64,000 nt of DNA, from the NCBI GenBank assembly GCA_018343915.1, contig JABRWF010000003.1, positions 3,472,001 to 3,536,000 on the forward strand, read 5' to 3'. Shown piece by piece: positions 11,868 through 25,192 of the stretch (the first letter of the stretch is position 1; every line of letters starts with the position of its first letter). The translations under genes were made by a program, and so were the position numbers. The notes below the pieces were generated by a model, which saw nothing but the letters and a program-made list of their open reading frames with translations, did not search any database and was not told the DNA's origin. The DNA is from Agroathelia rolfsii (lineage: Eukaryota > Basidiomycota > Agaricomycetes > Amylocorticiales > Amylocorticiaceae).

Positions 11868-12438
11868 CTACCGAGGACTATATGCAGGGGGTGGAGGGGC
11901 CTCCAAGTTTTCGGTACGCAGGATAGATAGTTTATGGTTTTTAAGAGAGATGTCGTCTTTCCAATCTCCACCATTACGAATGCTAGTTATGGATGGGGAC
12001 GGTGAGCGAGCAAATGGATCCGGATCAAGCAGGTGTGTTTGTGAGGGACTGCATGATACGTCAAACCTTCCTGAGAGACGCCAAGAACCGTCCAGTTGTC
12101 GGTGCGCTATGCGCATGTCTTTTCCGGGACTATGGTCTGTAATACAGTACAAGGTTCAACACTGGTCATGAAGTGCAGATTGTAGTAGATACGGCCTTAC
12201 TGAAGACATGTCGAGGAGCTTCATCGGTAGCAGAGCCAAAGGGTGTGATTCGAGACGCAGGATGGGAGCGGTCTAGCACGGTAGAATGCCGTACTGGGGG
12301 TGTGTAGTCAAGTTCTTCTTCGTCGGCTCCCTGTCGTTTTTGGGTACGTAGGGCATAGTAAGTCACACCAACTGCGATTACTGTTCCGAAAATTCCAAGA
12401 CAAAGCCCTAGGGCTAAGAGCGTTGAAGACGATGCCAT
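11868..12438 (-). CDS. Small single-pass membrane protein with C-terminal PPxY motif
   Basis: Function not recognised. Two exons: 12438-12201 and 12136-11868. The donor GTAAGG at 12200 and the acceptor ending at 12137 join VF to NHSPGKDMR in frame, giving about 168 residues. After MASSST comes one hydrophobic helix (LLALGLCLGIFGTVIAVGVT), then a basic flank YALRTQKRQ, predicting an extracellular or lumenal N-terminus and a cytosolic tail of about 130 residues. The tail is Ser/Pro-rich and ends LEAPPPPAYSPR, which contains PPAY, the PPxY consensus bound by WW domains of Nedd4/Rsp5-type ubiquitin ligases. The layout recalls small membrane adaptors that recruit Rsp5, but homology was not tested. 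A longer in-frame start upstream (12621) is less likely. The gene is divergent from GCN1. Confidence 0.65.
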
Positions 12439-12972
12439 AGTGTGTATTGTGAATGCGAGTCTGAATTCCAGGAATGAAGAACGAATGAGAAAGCCGGTCG
12501 AGTACAGGACAGCAACAAGCCAAGCTAACAAAAACTGCTGAAAGAAAGTCCAAGGATCGTGAAAGAGTAAATACGGCGTAAGTTGTCGGCAGGCTACATA
12601 AACCTGCTGTGCCAGCGACAACTGGGGGAGTTGGAGTTAGGAAGATGTTTGTTTGTCCTGGGCCTTGGCAATCGCTTCCGCTTCCCTGAGCTGTCTTGAT
12701 GATGATCGACCTCGGATCCGGCCTACAGCGAGTCACGTTCTTTCAGGCGCACTGACACTCTCTAGGCTTGTTCAAATTTTGACCACTGCACATTCAAGTT
12801 CCACATCCATCAACCATCGATCCATCCAAGGCATTTTTGCCCATCAAAACTGTCTCGAAAAGCCACCTTTGCAAAGTTAAAGAGCCAGGAACGTGCCCTG
12901 GGCGTTCAAAGCACCTCGGCTAGACCTGATATTCAATCTTGGGTTTCTTCTGCTGCGACTAGTCGAGATAAT
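12439..12972. promoter_or_regulatory. Shared divergent promoter region (membrane protein / GCN1)
   Basis: 534 bases separate the two start codons, so both promoters must lie here or overlap the leaders. No clear TATA box was picked out. Confidence 0.4.
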
Positions 12973-15900
12973 ATGGACGAAGACGATTTCGACTCGGGTA
13001 CAAGATCGTTATGGCAGCGCGATCGCGTTCTTCAGGAATGGCCTGCAGCCATGGAATTCGCGCGAGCCCAACTTTTGACTAGCAAAACCAAGACGCGCGT
13101 CGAATTCTTGGAGAACGAGTTATTATCTTTAGTTAAACATGCCGGCAAGTATCATTTTGGAACGAGGAAACCGCTTTTTGGCATTAATATCAAGATCGAA
13201 TTAAAATATTTAGATATATCATTATCTCAAACAATGGATGTATTCAAGCTCCTAACGGAAACCTATCCTCGATATATCGATCAGCCGTCCAGAGAAGCTG
13301 TCGAGAAAGTTGGTATGGAGATTATCAGGCGAGATGAAACTCGGGGAACACCTAATGGCCCAGTCGATGAGACGAAAATGGGTGTTACCGAACAAGTACT
13401 GGGGTGGATGGGAAATGAAGTTGGAAAAATATCAAAGCGCGGATCATCCCAATCTTCTGCAGACATCTTTGTTTTGCTTAGCTGGTCGGCCTCTATATAT
13501 GCTGTGTGCTTGGCGGAAAACGATATGTTTGCCGCCTCGAGGCCATATAAAATTCTCGTTGGGATCATAGCTCTTCTGCTCAACTCTCTGTTGGATGAAT
13601 CTCTACGCATTAAACCTTCCATGCAGAAGTCTGTTCTGGTCAGAACGCGCCGTGCTCTACGTTCGGTAAGTTTTCCAAGTCATAGCATGCCCATCATTAT
13701 TATATATCTATCAAACCCACGCATATAGGCACCCGATCAACTCCTTGCTCTCATCGATACGCTGATGAAGCAAGTAAAAGTAGACCAAGCTCCTTTGAAG
13801 TGGATTCCTTTGCTTGGCGTTGCTATTGATGTTCTCTTGCATTGGAAAGTAAAGCCACTTCCAGTGCTATCCGACGACGCCAAAGTATGCAAAACTCCAC
13901 CTGAAAAAAAGATGACATATCTTAACCAAATATCTAGAATGAAATCTCCTCGATTTATGTAGACGCGCTCGTCTTGTCTAAAGTACTTGTACCTTCTCAT
14001 GTCTCGGTAAGTTCATCGTGCAATTTGTTTTTATTCTATTCCTCATCCTTGTACTTGATCCAAAGGCGGCTCTGAACGGGTTCATCAACGAATTTGCTTC
14101 GGAACAAATTCTGGAAGGAATGGTCTTGCCAGCTGTTGAAAAGTCGACTCTACGTTTCCCAGAAAATGCATTGCACGGTAGGACTAAACTCCAAAGACAT
14201 ACCATCAAAAAACTAATGAGCTTGTTGAGACAGTTGTCAACCAATTCTTCAAGTCATACCGACATCCACTATCGAATTCCGTAATCCGCAAAGTCATAGC
14301 GATCATTTTGACCACCTCGAAATCGACCAATCCGGCTATCCGTGAAAACACAACGGAACTGTTCAAAACAATTGCTTCCACGCCCTCTGCATCATCCGAG
14401 TCCGGCATCATTGCATCTGACCTGCTTTCTCTACCCAAGTCAGGCAAGACGACCGGACCCGATCATCGTATCACCTTATTTTCTATGCTTGCTGTTCTTG
14501 CTCCTGACGCCCAAGTATCTGAGACCATCGTGACAACTACCGTACCATTGCTTGCCAAAGAGACCCATGAAGGAGCGATCAAGGCTATGTCTTCGGTCAT
14601 CCCAGGGCATGCAGCTTTCCTGTTGCGTGAAGGGAAACCACTACCAAAAGACACCATCACGGCTATGGCAAAGGAACTTGCTAGTCTAAAACCTCCCACG
14701 CGTCGTGCCTTCTTCACTGTGATCGGCGAGACATTCTGGCTCTCAAACGGTCCACAAACGGAAGCGTATCTAACCCTTGCCAAAGCCGTAGCGCCTGCAA
14801 TGGACTCACATCTCAAAACGTTGCCAGCCGGGTCTAATACATCTAATACCACACCATTCGAGGCTTATATTGCTACAGCAGTTTTGTTGGGGCCTTTAAG
14901 CCGCTCAGGAGCATTTAGTAAGATTTCCTTATAGTTTGGTTTGTTCCACTGGTACTGATAAGATACAGCCGATGTTTTCGCCAAGAACCAGGTCGTCCAG
15001 AGCTTTGCGACGGCCTCAGCCAAAGCCGGGTTCTTGCTCTCGGAAAAGATTTATCAACGCATCATCGATAGCTCAGAAGAGTTGTGGCTTCTCCGGGCAA
15101 GCGAAGCAGTTCTCTTCTTCGTGGAGGCTGATGTTTTAAAAAACCAACAACTAAGGCCAGATACTATATATGCATTTATTGATACTTGAAACTCACATTT
15201 TATCACAGAACACAGCTCGGACTCGTCTTCGTTCAATTGGGTATACATGGATCAGCAGCAGAAACCAGACGCGCGACTTCTTCCGTACTGTCGTCTTCTG
15301 CTTTGAAGAACCCGTTGCTCGTCAACCGTTTGATAAAAGATGCGCTAGAAGCGTATATCACTCGCAAATCCACGGCATCACCCGCGTCTGAAGATGCTAC
15401 CCTTGATACGCAAACTGAATCCTCTCGTCTCAACACTCTATTTCTCAGCGCATTCACATCGGATGAACAGACTGACCCATCAACTCAAGAGAGCCTGCTT
15501 GTAGATTCTGTTATACTCAGCCATCATCCTCTAATTTGTAAGTTGATATTGTTCACTTGAAGTGCATCTCTAACAATTATTTTTGCCCGTATACTCAGGC
15601 GGAAAGGGCCGCCAAACCTGGGTGGAGGCTTGCCAGAAAGCTCGAATTGATCCCAAGAAAGTTGTTGATGGGCACGTTGAAAGATTACTGCAATTACTTC
15701 TAGAATCGTCTTCATCATCGATACTCTCACAAGCATCCTATACCGCCGTTACTACACTTTCTTTCGTATCACCTAATGTTGGCCTGCCTCGTATCCTTGA
15801 CCAAATTAAAAAAGATCTCGAACCGGGGCCCATCAACAATCTAACTGATTTCGATTTGGACGTCTGGGCTGCACCTGCGGGGGTTCCATTCGTTGATGGT

Positions 15901-18900
15901 AGGTCCACCAAGGCTATATAAAATCGTCAATGATTAATGGCCTGCAGTGTTGTCCCAGAAAAAGGCAGAGACTGTCGAGAAAAAGGGGAAGAACGCAGAT
16001 ATTAACAAATGGGAGGCCGATGTACGGAAGTCCTTGGCTGAGAAGAAGGCAAATGCGACGAAGTCCCTATCCAAACAAGATCAAGCCTTGGTCCAAGCAC
16101 AGCTCGAGAAAGAAGATGTGATCCGCGCCCGAGTATCTCTTATCCAGACAAACTTGCAGCGTGGACTCCATTTTATCCAGAGTCTTGTCGATTCCCATGT
16201 CGAAGACGTCCGATCTTACGTCCCAGAGTTATCCTCGTTATTGATCCAAGGTGCACTGCAAAAAGGTCATTTGCTCGTTGGATCCTATCCTTTTGAAATC
16301 TATTTGGTGAGTTCATTGAACTATGATTCGGCAAATCTTAACACCAACGACTAGGAACTCTCGAGCTGCAGTTCTGATCGGCTGGATACTTTCAGGCGGT
16401 GGATCGGCGTAGCTTCCTTGAGAAGTCTTGATATAGCTTCGGTGCCAGAAGATTACACCGCTGAACCCCTGAATCGTGAGTCCTTCCCTTGACTTTGATA
16501 CGAAGCGACTGAACATGATTAGATCTCGTCATTCGTGTCTTATATCGTCTTAGGACGTTGTCCGAACAAGCACCCTTTGATGGGCCTACTTTCTCTTATG
16601 CCTTCCCACTTCTCAGCCAGATTATTATCAAGGGTGGGCTGTCGGTTGCAGAGGAGGACGAAGCTTTGGAGCAGCTTACGTTGGCCATGAATGTTATAGA
16701 TTTCCATGTCGGAAGCTGTAAGTGGTGTGGCCGGATGTTCGAATGATCATATACTAACCAATGTCCTAGTTGAGGATCCGACCTTCCCAAGAATTGACGC
16801 TGTTCGTAACTTGCTGTATCTGATCCGCCAACAACCTCGCTTGAGCAAAGACGCGTCTACAACGTTGGTGTCTTTGGGAGAAGCAATACATAATAATGCG
16901 ACACACGAAGAAATCAATATTCTACTAGAAGGGACACTCCATCAAGAAGTTTATGCGCGCAATTCATGCCTTCAAACGTTGCAAGTAAGTCATCAAACGG
17001 AATTGAGCCAACGTGAAAGAAATAATTGTTTTATTAGCCTTTTGATCTCACGGATATGGATTGGTCTCCGGAGCTATGGATCGCTACCCATGATGAGGAT
17101 GAACAAAATTCCAGGTTAGCTCAGCACATTTGGGAGGATAATGGGTTGGATGTCCCGGAAAATTATCTTGATCAGTTGCTGTCAAGCTTAGGTCAGTTTT
17201 TTCTTCAATGGAAGCACGCGAAAGCTTCTTCATGATGTGTTTTAGGACATCAGAATGCGTACGTCCGTGAAAGTTCGGCAGCGGCCATCGCAGACGCAAA
17301 CGAGCACTGGCCGCAAAGCTTTTCGAAGACCTTGAAAGCATTAGAAGATTGGTACAGGGACAAGGTAGGTTAAGAGGCCCTTGGACTTGATACCAGGCTA
17401 ATATCATAAAAGGCTCAAATCCTTGCCCCTGAATTCGATCAATATGTATGTGATTCCAGCTCAAATTTCTACTGTTATTAACTCCTTATAGGGAATGGTC
17501 ATTGCGCAAAGTATGGACAGGACCGATCCTTGGCCAGCCCGTCTCTCGACTGCGCAGACGTTCAGGTTACTTGCACCTGCCCTCATTGATACCGAAATCG
17601 ATGGGTTCTTTAACTTTCTGATCAAGGATGAAGCTCTTGGGGACAGACATGCCGATGTCCGTTGCGCAATGCTGGATGCCGGAAACGCAATTATCGACTT
17701 ACATGGTGCCAAAAGATTAGCTTCTTTAATCGGGATATTCGAAGAGCATTTAGCAAAGACAGAGCCTCATACGGAGACGTCTGATTATATCAAAGAAGCC
17801 GTCGTTATCTTGTTTGGTCGCGTCGCTCGTCACCTCAGTGGCAACGACACAAGAATCCCGAGTATCGTCAACCGCTTGGTAGAAGCGCTCAAGACGCCGT
17901 CGGAGCAGGTGCAAATTGCGGTATCTGACTGTTTGGCTCCCTTGATGGCATTTATGCCATCAAAGGTCGGCGAGTTAATTGATCGACTAATGGACGAAAT
18001 ATCCAGCGCACCCAAGTACGCAACACGTCGTGGCGCGGCTTACGGCTTGGCAGGGGTTATCAAGGGCACAGGAATCACAGGAATCAAGCAGTATGATCTC
18101 ATCGCCCGTCTTCGTGCTTTCAGCGAGGACAAGAAGCAATATGAACCTCGTCAGGGATGCATGTTCGCATTTGAAACCCTCTCTGCTACTTTGGGGCGTC
18201 TTTTTGAACCATATGTCATCCATATCCTACCTGTCCTCTTAGTTTCCTTCGGAGATGGTACATCAGACGTCCGGGAGGCTACACAGGACACAGCACGGGT
18301 TATTATGGGTAACCTCTCGGGTTATGGAGTCAAGTTGATTCTACCGGATCTACTATCTGGCCTCGAAGAAAAGCAGTGGCGGACGAAGAAAGGATCCATC
18401 GAGCTCCTCGGAATGATGGCCTATTGCTCTCCCCGTCAATTGTCTCTTTCCTTACCCATTGTAATCCCGCAATTAACAGGCGTACTCACGGACTCGCATG
18501 CACAAGTTCGCGCTGCTGCTAACAAGAGTTTGAAGCAGTTCGGTGAAGTCATTAGCAATCCGGAGATTCAAAACATAGTGCCTGTCCTGTTAAAAGCATT
18601 GGTGGATCCCGAGAAGACATCTTCGGCGTTGTCTTCCTTACTCAAGACCTCCTTCATGCATTATATTGATCATTCATCTCTAGCTCTTGTAAGTCCTTTT
18701 ATATCAAGCTGTTCCACATTACTTACTCGTTTGATAGGTAATCCCCATCATCGAGCGCGGTCTTCGTGGAAGAGGAGCGGATATCAAACGAAAGGCGGCC
18801 CAGATTGTCGGAAACCTGGCATCTATTACTGATTCCAAGGACTTTGTTCCATATCTTGGAACACTTCTCCCCATGGTTCACGTGGTTCTAGTCGATCCAG

Positions 18901-21900
18901 TTCCAGAAGCTAGGGCAACGGCCGCCAAGTCACTAGGAACCCTAGTCGAAAGGCTTGGAGAAGGTCATTTCCCTGACTTGGTGCCAGGACTTCTACGTAC
19001 TCTCAAGACGGATACATCTGGCGTTGATAGGCAAGGCGCCGCTCAAGGGCTGAGTGAAGTCCTTTCTGGTTTAGGCATGGAACGCTTGGAAGGTCTTCTA
19101 CCGGATATCATCGCAAATGCCCAATCTCCACGTAGCACCGTCAGAGAAGGTTTCATGTCTCTCTTGGTATTCTTGCCCGCGACATTCGGCACACGATTCC
19201 AGCCACATTTACCCAAGATCATCGCTCCCATTCTCAGTGGCCTATCAGATACAGAAGAATATGTTCGCGAGGCTGCTATGCGGGCAGGAAGGATGATGGT
19301 GACGAATTACTCTTCAAAAGCAATTGATCTGCTTCTTCCTGAGCTCGAAAATGGCATGTTTGATTCTGGCTGGCGCATTCGTGTACGTATCATTAGATTG
19401 GTTTATTTCCTTGAAACTGACCATGATAACAGCAAGCCTCCATCACACTTGTGGGAGAACTACTCTTCAAGGTCTCAGGTATTAGCGGCAAGACCGAAAT
19501 CAACGAAGATGAAGAAGTCGCCGAGGTTTCTACGACCGACTCGTCCCGTCGGGTTCTTGTTGAGGTGCTTGGATCTGAACGACGCGATCGTATCCTCGCT
19601 TCATTATACATTATCCGTCAAGATGCGGTTGCAGTTGTTCGTCAGACTTCCGTCCATATCTGGAAGGCACTTGTGCACAACACACCCAGAACAGGTAAGT
19701 TACATACCTGTAAAATAACTAACCTTGAAAATAATTTCCATCGTACAGTCAGAGAGCTATTGCCTGAACTCATCAGTCAGATCGTGTCTCTGATGTCTGG
19801 CGGCGAATTTGATCAACGCGAGGTATAATACCTTATCTTTTTTGCATCAAAAAAACGCTGATGATATATAGACCGCGGGACGGACAATGGCAGAGCTATG
19901 CCGCAAGCTTGGAGAGCGTATTCTTGGGGAAATGGTCCCTATTCTACGCGCCAAATCCTCTTCGCCTGATTCAAGAACGAGGGAGGGTGTTTGTCTGGCA
20001 CTCTGTGAAGTCATGTATGTATCATGGGTATCGATATACACTACTATCTTATCGTTTTTCGTTTAGGGCAAATGCCAGTGAATCACAGCGCGAGGATCAC
20101 GAGGACGATATCATTGCTATGGTCCGCACATCGCTAGTGGACGATGAACAAAATGTGCGGTCAGCTGCAGCCCAAGCATTCGATATGCTACAAGAGAACG
20201 TCGGTGCCAAAGCGATCGACCAGACAATCCCCACATTATTGGAAGCCCTGCGGCAACCAGGGGCAAGCTCTGGCTCAGCTCTCGATGCACTTCGGGAAGT
20301 TATGGCTGTATGTTTTACACTCATCAAGCCGTGCCCTTCCACTCTAACGTCAATTCAAGGTTCGGGCGAACACTGTATTCCCTATTCTTATCCCAACTTT
20401 GACTGCTATACCTATGAGCGTCTTCAATGCCAGGGCACTGGCTTCGCTTACGTCTGTGGCGGGAAGTGCGTTGAACAAACGCTTAGCCGTCATCTTAAAT
20501 GCGTTGGTAAAGGTTACGGAAGACTCAGAAGATCCAGAACTTCAAGAAGCAGTCAAAGAAGCTCTACATGCCTTGTTTGAAACAGTGGATGACCTGGAGG
20601 GTCTCAACAATCTCATGATGATCTTGCTTGAATGGTAGGATACAAAATCTGTTGAAGGTTCGTAGAGATCTCAACTATATTTCTCATAGGGTCAAACACG
20701 AATCAGCTGTACGTCGCGCCAGCGCATGCAACTTCTTCGCGATGTTCTGCGAAATATCAGATGCCGATAGCTCACTCTATCGCGTCGACTGGATTCGTCA
20801 ACTCGTCTCGCTTCTCGAAGATGGCGTCGTGGCTGTCCACACAGCTGCATGGAATGCTCTTGATGTATTTGTTAAATCGATATCTAAAGATGAGTTGGAG
20901 CCTTTGGTTGTTCCCTTGCGTCGCACAATCGAAAATACGGCTGGCCCTGGCCAAAACGTTCCTGGATTCAGTCTACCTAAGGGCGTATCTCCTCTAGTTC
21001 CCATCATTATTGCAGGATTGACCACTGGTAGTAACGAACAGCGCGAACAGGCTGCCTACGCCATCGGCGATATCGTTGAGAGAACCGAAGAGTCTGCCAT
21101 CAAGCCATTTGTCGTACCATTTACTGGTCCTCTCATTAGGGTCGCTACCCAGGCCACAACGTACCCGCCAGCGGTGAAGACGGCCATTCTCTCAGCATTG
21201 TTGTCCATGCTGGAGAGGATACCGATGTTTGTGAAACCTTTCTTCCCGCAACTCCAACGGACGTTCGTAAAAAGTGCCAGTGATCCTGCTAGCAACGTCG
21301 TAAGGACCAAGGCGGCCGAGGCGTTGGGTGCGCTCATGAGGAATCAGCCTCGTGTCGACCCCGTCATTACAGAACTCATCACTGGAGCAAAAGCCAACGA
21401 AGACAGTATTTCTGCTAGCTTGATCTTGTCGATCGCTAATGTAGTTCGGAGTGGTGGTTCGAACGTTGGAGCTAAAGCACTCGAGTCATGTGCCGATTTG
21501 ATCTCTGATGCGTTCAGAGATGGTCATAGCGGTGGGCTATATCTTGCCTTGTAATATATCTATTGCCGTACCACTGATTACATTGCCCCCCATAGAATCT
21601 TACGGCCAATCCATAGCCTTTTTATTCTCCGCACTTGCCCCTCATCACGATCTGCTCAGACCTATAATACAGTAAGTACATCTCATCATCTATATACAAT
21701 AAATAGATTGACGTTGTCGCAGGGGCTTCCTCATTGGCGGCACGCCTTTATCTGTCCAATGCTCTCAAATCATTTCCACCACTCTGGAAGCAGCGCATGA
21801 TGAGCATGAAGAATCCGTGTTCGAAAAAATGGGGTTATTGAGAGGAATTGCGCTCAAGGTCAAAGAGAGTGCAGCGAGCGACAAACCATCAATCGCTCGA

Positions 21901-21966
21901 CCAGCACGAGAGGCACGTGACATACTTAAAGGACTAGATAGTTCAGAACTGGCAGGACTTTTTTAG
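12973..21966 (+). CDS. GCN1: eIF2-alpha kinase activator GCN1 (HEAT-repeat scaffold)
   Basis: Cytosolic, ribosome-associated activator of the kinase Gcn2 in amino-acid starvation and ribosome collision. Start MDEDDFDSGTRSLWQRDRV at 12973; stop TAG at 21964-21966, after SELAGLF. About 9 kb with many short introns; the protein is roughly the size of the yeast orthologue (2672 aa). The N-terminal half (to about 17.5 kb) is helical and weakly conserved. The strongly conserved core, about 17.5-19.4 kb, is a run of HEAT repeats like those of elongation factor 3: TRRGAAYGLAGVIKGTG, REATQDTARVIMGNLSGYGV, LTDSHAQVRAAANKSLKQFG, RQGAAQGLSEVLSGLG, VREAAMRAGRMMVTNYSSKA. The later part (19.4-21.5 kb) covers the expected Gcn2-RWD-binding region and more HEATs (EQREQAAYAIGDIVERTEES). 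Internal exon borders near 19.8-20.1 kb and 21.5-21.8 kb are approximate. Confidence 0.93.
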
Positions 21967-22261
21967 TCTGCGTTGGTACATCTCACCAATACATGTACAG
22001 CACAGCTTACCCACTTGATTTTAATATAGTTTGAGGTCAAGTTGAGAGACTATAAACGGATCCAGATGGCTATTTACATTAAGTTGTATCAGGAAGAATT
22101 AAAAATTTTCAATAGCAATTCGTCCAAAGGTCACGGTGTCTGATCAAACTGCGTAGGAGCAAATATTGAACTATGGGACTTGATGCGTATATGGATGATT
22201 GCAAGTGCAAACAGTAACACTCTCGAAGGAAATTGAAATTAGATTTAGAGAAAAGTTTAAA

Positions 22262-23060
22262 CACTTGACACAGAGTAATCTGAATTGAGTTTCATCCATT
22301 CATGCAAGCACGAATACACGAGCTGTGAAGTGCACCAGTATCGCAAGCCTAGCCTGAATTTCCAATTAATGGCTTCCATTTATGAATGCTATTATGACGA
22401 AGGCACTCTTCAACCAGACAAATCGGGTCATTCTTTTGGTCAAGAGGAAGAGCATTGTGCCAAGGTGATCGCACCATGGGCGAGTAACATGCCCCCGACG
22501 TGTTCTCGACATCCATCCGAGCTTGTCGAAAGAAGATTGCTCCTAGTAACATCACCGACAGCATGATGGTTCGAAATTCAGCCAGGAACCCAGACCCTAG
22601 TGCCGTATAAACACAGAAAAGGAAAAAAAAATGGAGTAAAAGTCTCATGTCACAGTGACAAGGATTTGCAACCTCGCCACGGTGGGAAAAGACCATATCG
22701 ATCCAAAAAGAATAGTGCAAACTGTACGACAAGGATACCCAACCCATCAACGAGTTCCAACCGCAAGTATAGCCAGATCATCTCTTATATCCTTCCCAGT
22801 GAGTGAGAATCTACCATGCACAATAGATGGCACCCTGACAGAACGGCTGAGATCTTTAGGCATCTTTCTGAAAGAACGCGGCTTTCTGATACGTTGTTTT
22901 TACCACTGGGGGTAAGTCTCATCCAGAGACAATGGCCACAAGATTGATGCGACGGTGGATTAGAACCTTCAGACCTTAGCCTGCTTGTGAGTATGAAAGA
23001 CAGAGGTCGTCCGTCACGGTGTGAAACGAACTTCGCGGCTTGCGTTTGTTTATCAAGGTT
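22262..23060 (+). repeat. Diverged direct repeat, copy 1
   Basis: It matches copy 2 at a roughly constant offset of 1009-1016 bases. Anchors are GAGTTTCAT and CATGCAAGCA near the left end (22301), a block around 22730-22800, a 25-base identical stretch beginning at 22875, CAGAGACAATGGCCAC near 22923, TCAGACCTTAGCC near 22970, and CTTCGCGGCTT near 23031. On the minus strand both copies keep an open frame over about 45 codons that shares NNVSESRV..ERC.KI and LGR. Edges are approximate. Confidence 0.7.
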
Positions 23061-23261
23061 AGATAATGAAAGCATAATAGCATAGCACGCTTCTTTCTTA
23101 AGGACAGCTTGTTTGAGTTTGCTAATATCAGCGGTTCAGGAATAAAGGTTGCATTCCACTTCTTTTACTGACACATACAATCTGACAATACTTGTTGTGC
23201 ATGAGTTCATATGAAATAAATAAACTATCATCAGTTTCCCGAGGGAAAAAAAAGGAAAAAA

Positions 23262-24085
23262 TTTGACACACGGCAGATACAGAGTAGTCTGAATCGAGTT
23301 TCATGTGTTCATGCAAGCACAAACTCATGAGCCGCAAAGTGCACTAAAGAGCAGCCCCATCACCAAGTCAAGCACAGATCCTCTAACTAGTGGCCCCACA
23401 TGTGAACACTTCCATGGTCAGGAAACAGACTCCTGCTAGATAGACTAAATGTCTTTAGACAGAAGTAAGAGCATTTCTTGCTACAGCGTAATAGCCTCTG
23501 GTGAGCCAACGATCCTCGAGGACACGTTGTCATCACCATCTGACCCATTGACAGGGTAGTGGCCAAGTTTCCATTGTCCACACCACTCATCGTTTGGAAA
23601 CTGCAGAGTCCAATTACCGCGTAAATACGGCAAAGGTATATCGCAGAAGAAAGCAGCAACCCTAAGTCATTGCGACAGGCGCTCACAATCTCATCACATG
23701 TAGAAATGCCACATCAAGGTAGGAGAATTAGCCCAACATGCAATAGGCTGCCCAATCCACCTACAACGATTTCCAAGCGCAAATGCAGCCAAGTCCTCCC
23801 TTGCATCCTTCCCAGTAGGCAAGAACCCACTATGCAAAGAGCACAGTACCCTGAGAAGAAGGTCAAGATCTTTGGACATCTTTCTGTACAAACGCGGCTT
23901 TCTGATACGTTGTTTCCACCTCTGAGGGTGGGTCTCATCTGGAGACAATGGCCACTGCGCGAGACTAGACCTCAGCCCAGCCTGCTTTATGGCGGCGGAT
24001 TAGAATCCTCAGACCTTAGCCCGCTCGCAAATGTAAGAGACGCCGTGGTCTTCTGTGTGAGGCGAGCTTCGCGGCTTTGTGTCTG
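23262..24085 (+). repeat. Diverged direct repeat, copy 2
   Basis: Second copy, separated from the first by about 200 bases and carrying roughly 36 extra bases near 23960-23996. The 25-base identical stretch begins at 23891. Close spacing suggests tandem duplication, or two insertions of the same unknown element; no terminal inverted repeats or target-site duplications were seen. Confidence 0.7.
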
Positions 24086-24246
24086 CCATGTTTTGTAAAG
24101 AACGCACGCATGATCACTTTATTTTTTTCAAGGGATGTCGTTGTTTGTACTTGTTTGACAAGCATCGGAAGCAAATCAGGTCTCTCATACACAACTCTGT
24201 CGAACTCGTCCGAATCGATATTCCTGCTAACGTCTCCAAGTGTGCC

Positions 24247-25192
24247 ATGGATCCTTTTGAGATTCGAATAGAATTTCTGTCTCTACTACGGAAACTAAAT
24301 GCGTGCGACTAAGCGTATGGTGTTCTATGGGCTTTCATTGAAAACTGATTAGTTCACAGCAGTCCATTGAAAAAGTCGTGCATTATGCTCGTAAATACTT
24401 CAGCTCGTGTGGGGAAGACTTATGGGATTGCATCATAGAGGAGTGTCAAAAGGTTCATTTATATTGTCATTTATGTTCCATCCTTGCTGATGAGGGGCGT
24501 TGTAGGGCTCTATAAACAGCCGTATCAACATTCTATATCTCCTTGACTCCTTGTGTGAAGTTTCCCCTGGTGCAAAGACCCAGAAAGGCGCCGCCTCGAC
24601 ATCTTCGTATGTTGATTATATCTCGAGGGACCTCCCCAAGGTTGTAGAGCTTGTAGTTCCAGAGGGTAGGCAAGGTTTGCCTAATCTAACAAGCACCAAA
24701 CAGGTAAGTTTTACAGAAGCTTTCTATTATGTTTTACTCTTAAACCCGTCATAGGTGCTTGATAATTGGCGCACAAAACGCTTGATAGATCCTCAACGGG
24801 TTGACGAAGCTATGTCTTTGCTTGACTCAAGAGGTGTCCCTGCCCCTGAGGAACCTTCAAATTCCAACAGCAAGCCGTCGTCTCATTTGCCACGATCAGA
24901 AGTATTGAAGCGAATAGAAGAGGACCGCGAGCGGCACAAGCGCCTTAGGGAGCGCCGCTGGGTACAGCCTGTATCCCAGCATAGTTTGGTCTTTCCACCA
25001 TCTCTTACTTCTTTTCTACCTTTCACGGACGAATTACACGGCCAAGAAGAGGACATCCTGCCCATCGAAATTGAATTTGAGAATGATTGGGAAACAACAA
25101 GTGATTGGAATGAAGACGATGACGAGGCTGCAGCAGAAGAAACTGCGTTATGTTACTTCGATGACAAAGATGTACCAATGGACATGTCATAA
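24247..25192 (+). CDS. CTK3: CTD kinase subunit gamma, Ctk3-like
   Basis: Nuclear subunit of the CTDK-I kinase complex, which phosphorylates the RNA polymerase II C-terminal domain during elongation. Exons 24247-24302, 24353-24452, 24506-24703 and 24755-25192. Joined, they begin MDPFEIRIEFLSLLRKLNA, then SQQSIEKVVHYARKYFSSCG and EDLWDCIIEECQKGSINSRI, then NILYLLDSLCE. This is the CID-like helical domain typical of Ctk3 N-termini. The last exon carries VLDNWRTKRLIDPQRVDEAM, matching the conserved C-terminal Ctk3 segment, then a very acidic tail. All junctions keep frame; the donor after CQK is GTTCAT, which is weak. Its stop lies 47 bases from the UTP20 stop on the opposite strand. Confidence 0.9.

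Larger units (their letters stand above)
21967..24246. other. Intergenic region between GCN1 and CTK3, mostly repeats
   Basis: No gene supported. Most of it is the two diverged repeat copies listed separately; the flanks are AT-rich. The last 150 bases must hold the promoter of the Ctk3 gene. Confidence 0.5.

Noticed and set aside
22955..22985. B-box-like GGTTCTAATCC on the minus strand of the repeat, suggesting a SINE
   Set aside because: The second copy changes the motif and no tRNA-like fold or poly(A/T) end was recognised.
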